DNA of 38,958 nucleotides, taken from NCBI GenBank assembly GCA_021604565.1, contig BQJF01000040.1:1-38958 (forward strand), given 5' to 3'. The notes under the pieces were generated by a model. The model was not told the origin of the DNA and did no database searches. It saw only the letters and a program-made list of their open reading frames with translations. The position numbers were made by a program, and so were the translations under genes. Positions 35,427 to 38,958 of the stretch are shown one piece after another. Numbering within the stretch: the stretch's first letter is position 1; every line of letters begins with the position of its first letter. The stretch comes from Minwuia thermotolerans (GTDB lineage: Bacteria > Pseudomonadota > Alphaproteobacteria > Minwuiales > Minwuiaceae).

Positions 35427-36071
35427 CTATCGCATGCTGCTTGCGCGACTGGCAAACGGGTTGAAACGTTTCAGCCTGGCGGAGACGCGGTGTCGCGCCT
35501 TCTCCTTGTCGGCGACCGCCTGGCTGGTCACCCAGTTGATCTGGATGGACCGCCGGGTACCCTCGAACGGTTCATGGCCGTGCCAGGAGTTGTCGGCGCG
35601 CCTGAAGATCAGCAGGTTGCCCGACGAGGGCTCGATCTCCTCCGCGAAATCGTTCAGGTCGGTGCCGGAACGGAGCACGCGCAATCGCCCGCCCTCAGCC
35701 TGCCAGGGCGGATTGAGATAGATCAGGACGGTGATCAGTTTGGTCTTCGAGTCCGTGTGGATCTGCCCGTCCTTGCGCTGGGCCGCACCGCGCACGGTGC
35801 AGGTCATCGGACGGTCGGTCAGATCAATGTCGAACTTCTCGGCGATGGCATCGCGGAAATCGTCGCGCGCCAGTCGCTCCAGCAGTTCGGCGAACCGGGG
35901 ACCGTAGTCCAGTTCCTCTGCGGGAAAGGACCCCGGCAGATCCAGATCGGGGAAGTCTTCGGCAATGGACTCGAGCATGTCGACGGGGACGAAGTTCTCC
36001 ACCGTCACGTAGCTGTAGGGGGCGGTCTTCAGCGGGGTTTCCCGCAACCTCTCCATCTCGATCCGGGTCAT
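35427..36071 (-). CDS. 2-oxoglutarate/Fe(II)-dependent oxygenase (prolyl-hydroxylase-like)
   Basis: This 214-residue protein has the double-stranded beta-helix of 2OG/Fe(II) oxygenases. The iron facial triad is H105-x-D107 in GQIHTDSKT with a distal His (H164 or H166 in SWHGHEPF), and R173/R174 is placed to bind 2-oxoglutarate in EGTRRSIQINW. The EGGRLRVL and LLIFRRADNSWHGH segments are typical of the prolyl 4-hydroxylase-like branch. The frame is open upstream over the ELM1 stop; the ATG at 36071 is preferred because AGGAGG lies about 10 bases before it. It is the middle gene of a three-gene minus-strand set. The substrate (protein, glycan or small molecule) is not readable from sequence. 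Confidence 0.88.
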   Translation of the reverse strand: MTRIEMERLRETPLKTAPYSYVTVENFVPVDMLESIAEDFPDLDLPGSFPAEELDYGPRFAELLERLARDDFRDAIAEKFDIDLTDRPMTCTVRGAAQRKDGQIHTDSKTKLITVLIYLNPPWQAEGGRLRVLRSGTDLNDFAEEIEPSSGNLLIFRRADNSWHGHEPFEGTRRSIQINWVTSQAVADKEKARHRVSARLKRFNPFASRASSMR

Positions 36072-36090
36072 CGGACCGTATCCTCCTGGC

Positions 36091-37071
36091 TCATGCCGAC
36101 CGTTCAGCGAGCCTGTCCCGCACGGCCTTGGCGACCATCGCGGTATCATCCAGCGGGGGGTAAGTCCAGTTTTCCAGCCTTCCCCGAAAGGGCCGGGTCA
36201 GTCCGTCGCGGCTCAGGGCATCGTGAAAACGGGCGAACTTCGCATTGCCGCCTTCCAGATCGACCACGAAGACCGGCTTTCCGGTGGCGCAGGCCTCCGA
36301 GACCATGTTGACGGAATCGCCGGTCACGACCACGGCATCCGCCAGCCCCAGCCAGCCGAGGTAGGGGTTGTCGCCCTGACCGTCGTGCCAGAGGTGCGGC
36401 AGCCCGTGCAGCATCGTCCGCAACCGTTGCCCGAGTGCTGCATCTGTCCGGCGGGAGGGGGTGACCAGCAATCCGGCACCGGTCTCTGCCACCAGCTGTC
36501 GCAGATGCGCGCCAAGTTGGTCGATCACGGCCTCCGTCATGCGGAAGACGCCGTTGTCCCCGCCGAGGGAGACCATGACATGCGGCCCGGGCAGGTCGCC
36601 GAGACCGGTCCTGAAACGCGCCGCCTCCTCCGCCAGCCGCGCGGGGCTCACACGCCCCAGCGCGCCATGGGTCTGGATCACGTTGGGACCGGACAGGCGG
36701 TCATGGCGGGGGGCCACGACCATGTCGAAGTGGCTCGGTGAAACACCGGGGTTCTGGATCTGCACGCAGAACGTCGCGCCGCCCGAACGGCGGCGGATCG
36801 CCATGGCCGGGGCCACGGTCTGACGCCCGGTCGCGATCAGCAGATCCGGCCAGGGCGGGGTGAGCGGGGCCGAGTCCGCCGCCAGCGACTTCAGCGGTGC
36901 GAACCACAGTTGCGGCGGCAGGCTGCGCCAGGGCTGGCGGATCGAAAGCTGCCGCAGGGATGGTGTGACACCAAGCGCCTCCGCCAGGCCAAGGCACTGG
37001 TTCACCATGCCCTGCTTGCCGTCGGTCAGCACCCAGGTCTCGGGCCGGAAATCGGCGTTCTCGCGTGTCAT
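36091..37071 (-). CDS. ELM1-family (mitochondrial fission ELM1-like) protein
   Basis: This 326-residue protein resembles the Mito_fiss_Elm1 family, widespread in alphaproteobacteria and named after a plant protein needed for mitochondrial fission. It has the family start WVLTDGKQGMVNQCLGLAEALG (residues 13-34), a glycine-rich SLGGDNGVF near 168-176, and the VTGDSVNMVSEACATGKP motif around 249-266. The overall pattern is a GT-B-like fold, as in nucleotide-sugar-dependent transferases, but the bacterial function is not established. The upstream frame stays open to 37212, overlapping rpsA; the ATG at 37071 follows GAGGG and matches family length. It begins only about 20 bases beyond the rpsA terminator. 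Confidence 0.88.
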   Translation of the reverse strand: MTRENADFRPETWVLTDGKQGMVNQCLGLAEALGVTPSLRQLSIRQPWRSLPPQLWFAPLKSLAADSAPLTPPWPDLLIATGRQTVAPAMAIRRRSGGATFCVQIQNPGVSPSHFDMVVAPRHDRLSGPNVIQTHGALGRVSPARLAEEAARFRTGLGDLPGPHVMVSLGGDNGVFRMTEAVIDQLGAHLRQLVAETGAGLLVTPSRRTDAALGQRLRTMLHGLPHLWHDGQGDNPYLGWLGLADAVVVTGDSVNMVSEACATGKPVFVVDLEGGNAKFARFHDALSRDGLTRPFRGRLENWTYPPLDDTAMVAKAVRDRLAERSA

Positions 37072-37085
37072 CCTGACCCTCGTCC

Positions 37086-37125
37086 AGAAACGAAAACGCC
37101 GGAGCCAGCATGACTGGCCCCGGCG
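37086..37125 (-). terminator. Intrinsic terminator of rpsA
   Basis: On the minus strand the arms 37125-37114 and 37108-37097 form a 12-bp GC-rich stem (one G-U pair) around a 5-base loop. It is followed directly by TTTT, then CG and TTT (37096-37088). It lies 59 bases after the rpsA stop and ends about 20 bases before the ELM1 start codon. This is the only textbook Rho-independent terminator in the window. Confidence 0.9.
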
Positions 37126-37183
37126 CTCCACCGACGCCGAGGCGCCGGGATCTTCGTCAGCGATGTGGTCGAAGGGAAATCCC

Positions 37184-38917
37184 TTACGACTGGTCGCCTT
37201 CGTTCTCGCCACCTTCCATGCGGGCCTTCAGGGCTGCACCGAGGATGTCGCCGAGGCTCGCGCCGGAATCGGAGGAACCGAAGTTGGCAACGGCTTCCTT
37301 CTCTTCCGCGAACTCCAGCGCCTTGACCGACAGGTTGACCCGGCGGGTCTTGTTGTCGACGCTGATGATGTTCGCATCGATCTTGTCACCCACCGCATAA
37401 CGGTCGGGACGCTGCTCGGAGCGATCACGGCTGAGGTCGTTCTTGCGAATGAAGCCCGGCAGACCGGTCGAGGTCTCGACTTCCAGCCCGGCTTCCATGA
37501 CACGCACGACGGAGCAGGTGACGGTCTCGCCACGCTTCATCGACTTGGCATCGGCAAACGGATCGTTGTCGATCTGCTTGACGCCCAGGCTGATGCGCTC
37601 CTTGTCGATGTCCACGTCCAGAACCACGGCACGGACCATGTCGCCCTTGTCGTACTCGTTCATGGCCTGCTCGCCCGGGATATCCCAGGACAGGTCGGAC
37701 ATGTGGACCATGCCATCGATCTCTTCTTCCAGGCCGACGAACAGACCGAACTCGGTCTTGTTCTTGATCTCGCCCTCGACGATCGTGCCCTTCGGGTGGC
37801 TGGCGGCAAAGGCATCCCACGGATTGTCCATGGTCTGCTTCAGGCCAAGGCTGATACGGCGCTTGTCCGGATCGACCTCCAGTACCTGCACGGAGACTTC
37901 CTGGCTGGTGGAGACGATCTTGCCCGGATGGATGTTCTTCTTGGTCCAGGACATCTCGGAGATGTGGATCAGACCCTCGACACCCGGCTCCAGCTCCACG
38001 AACGCACCATAGTCGGTGATGTTCGTGACGCGACCGTCGAAGCGGACGCTGACCGGATACTTGGCGGCAACGCCGTCCCACGGATCCGTCTGCAGCTGCT
38101 TCATGCCCAGGCTGATGCGCTGGGTTTCCTTGTTCACCTTGATCACCTGGACCTTGATGGTCTCGCCGATCGTCAGCACCTCGCTCGGGTGGTTGACGCG
38201 ACGCCAGGAAATGTCGGTGACATGCAGCAGGCCGTCGATACCGCCCAGGTCAACGAACGCACCGTAATCGGTGATGTTCTTGACCACGCCGTCGCAGACC
38301 ATGCCCTCTTCCAGGCGCTGGATCAGCTCGCTGCGGGCTTCCGCACGGGTCTCTTCCAGAACGGCGCGGCGCGACACCACGATGTTGCCGCGGCGGCGAT
38401 CCATCTTCAGGATCTGGAACGGCTGCGGTGTGCCCATCAGCGGGGTCACGTCGCGGATCGGGCGAATGTCCACCTGGCTGCCTGGCAGGAACGCCACGGC
38501 GCCGGACAGATCGACCGTGAAGCCACCCTTGACGCGACCGAAGATCATGCCCTCGACACGTTCGTTGACCTCGTAGGATTTCTCCAGCTTGGCCCAGGCT
38601 TCCTCGCGGCGGGCCTTGTCGCGGCTGATGACGGCTTCGTGCATGCCGTTCTCGATCCGCTCCAGATAGACCTCGACCTCGTCACCGACCTTCACTTCGG
38701 CGGGACGGCCACCGACCTGGAATTCCTTCAGCGGAACCCGGCCTTCGGTCTTCAGGCCGACGTCAACGACGACAAAGTCGTGCTCGACGGCCAGGATGGT
38801 TCCGCGAATGACGGAGCCTTCAAGATTGCTTTCGGAGCCATAGGTTTCGTCCAGGAGGGCGGCAAAGTCCTCCCGTCCCGGGAACTGCTCGGCAGCTCCG
38901 ACGGATACGTCGCTCAT
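37184..38917 (-). CDS. rpsA: 30S ribosomal protein S1
   Basis: This 577-residue protein has six S1 (OB-fold) RNA-binding domains, at roughly residues 32-98, 115-183, 200-268, 286-356, 373-443 and 459-530. The middle ones are nearly repeated, with ITDYGAFVDL / ITDYGAFVELE / KTEFGLFVGLE cores and MSW or ISW turns. The first two domains are the more divergent ribosome-binding pair. The N-terminus contains ALLDETYGSE and the C-terminal tail is acidic (EGGENEGDQS). AGGAAA lies 7 bases before the ATG. It delivers mRNA to the 30S subunit. The usual alphaproteobacterial upstream neighbour, cmk, would be outside the window. Only 41 bases of its leader are visible. Confidence 0.97.
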   Translation of the reverse strand: MSDVSVGAAEQFPGREDFAALLDETYGSESNLEGSVIRGTILAVEHDFVVVDVGLKTEGRVPLKEFQVGGRPAEVKVGDEVEVYLERIENGMHEAVISRDKARREEAWAKLEKSYEVNERVEGMIFGRVKGGFTVDLSGAVAFLPGSQVDIRPIRDVTPLMGTPQPFQILKMDRRRGNIVVSRRAVLEETRAEARSELIQRLEEGMVCDGVVKNITDYGAFVDLGGIDGLLHVTDISWRRVNHPSEVLTIGETIKVQVIKVNKETQRISLGMKQLQTDPWDGVAAKYPVSVRFDGRVTNITDYGAFVELEPGVEGLIHISEMSWTKKNIHPGKIVSTSQEVSVQVLEVDPDKRRISLGLKQTMDNPWDAFAASHPKGTIVEGEIKNKTEFGLFVGLEEEIDGMVHMSDLSWDIPGEQAMNEYDKGDMVRAVVLDVDIDKERISLGVKQIDNDPFADAKSMKRGETVTCSVVRVMEAGLEVETSTGLPGFIRKNDLSRDRSEQRPDRYAVGDKIDANIISVDNKTRRVNLSVKALEFAEEKEAVANFGSSDSGASLGDILGAALKARMEGGENEGDQS

Positions 38918-38958
38918 ATAGTGATTTCCTTTCTCGCGGCCCTTCGCTTGGATTTGCC

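Overview
The window is a GC-rich chromosomal segment of an alphaproteobacterium, probably Rhodospirillales-like. The evidence is gene content and order: a mitochondrial-type complex I operon followed by biotin ligase, coaX, RNase J, methylmalonyl-CoA epimerase and a DUF1467 gene, then glyQ-glyS-ppdK, tamAB, and an ELM1-family gene beside rpsA. Genus cannot be read from the sequence alone. I see no rRNA or tRNA genes, transposases or CRISPR arrays, and no gene-free stretch longer than about 300 bases.

Layout. Positions 3-10447 (+) hold the distal part of the nuo operon (nuoF 3' end, then G, H, I, J, K, L, M, N), which encodes the proton-pumping NADH:quinone oxidoreductase. The tightly packed genes at 10466-14612 (+) encode a YsnE-like acetyltransferase, biotin-protein ligase, type III pantothenate kinase, RNase J and methylmalonyl-CoA epimerase; several stop and start codons overlap. 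Two inverted-repeat clusters (14661-14796 and 15117-15202) flank a small DUF1467 membrane protein gene. A promoter-like sequence then precedes glyQ-glyS-ppdK and a small flavodoxin-fold reductase (15328-21458). tamA-tamB (21613-27848) encodes an outer-membrane protein/polysaccharide or lipid transport pair and ends at a strong hairpin.

Positions 28119-32480 (+) form a four-gene operon in which every junction overlaps by 4 bases: aldo/keto reductase, class V PLP enzyme, cupin thiol dioxygenase and a four-module rhodanese with one intact active site. Together they look like a thiol or sulfur-compound catabolic pathway whose substrate I cannot name. This is my best candidate for an undescribed system. 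Positions 32481-33471 are an islet of visibly lower GC with a HEPN-like RX4H protein and a small divergent overlapping ORF. On the minus strand, rpsA (38917-37184) ends at a textbook intrinsic terminator. Just beyond it is a three-gene set: an ELM1-family protein, a 2-oxoglutarate/Fe(II) oxygenase and a 648-residue protein of unknown family. This is a second candidate for an unstudied functional unit.

Start codons were moved inward from the longest open frame for nuoH, nuoI, nuoM, coaX, mce, ppdK, the rhodanese, the oxygenase and the ELM1 gene, because a ribosome binding site and family N-termini support the inner start. For tamA the start was moved outward to a non-AUG codon.
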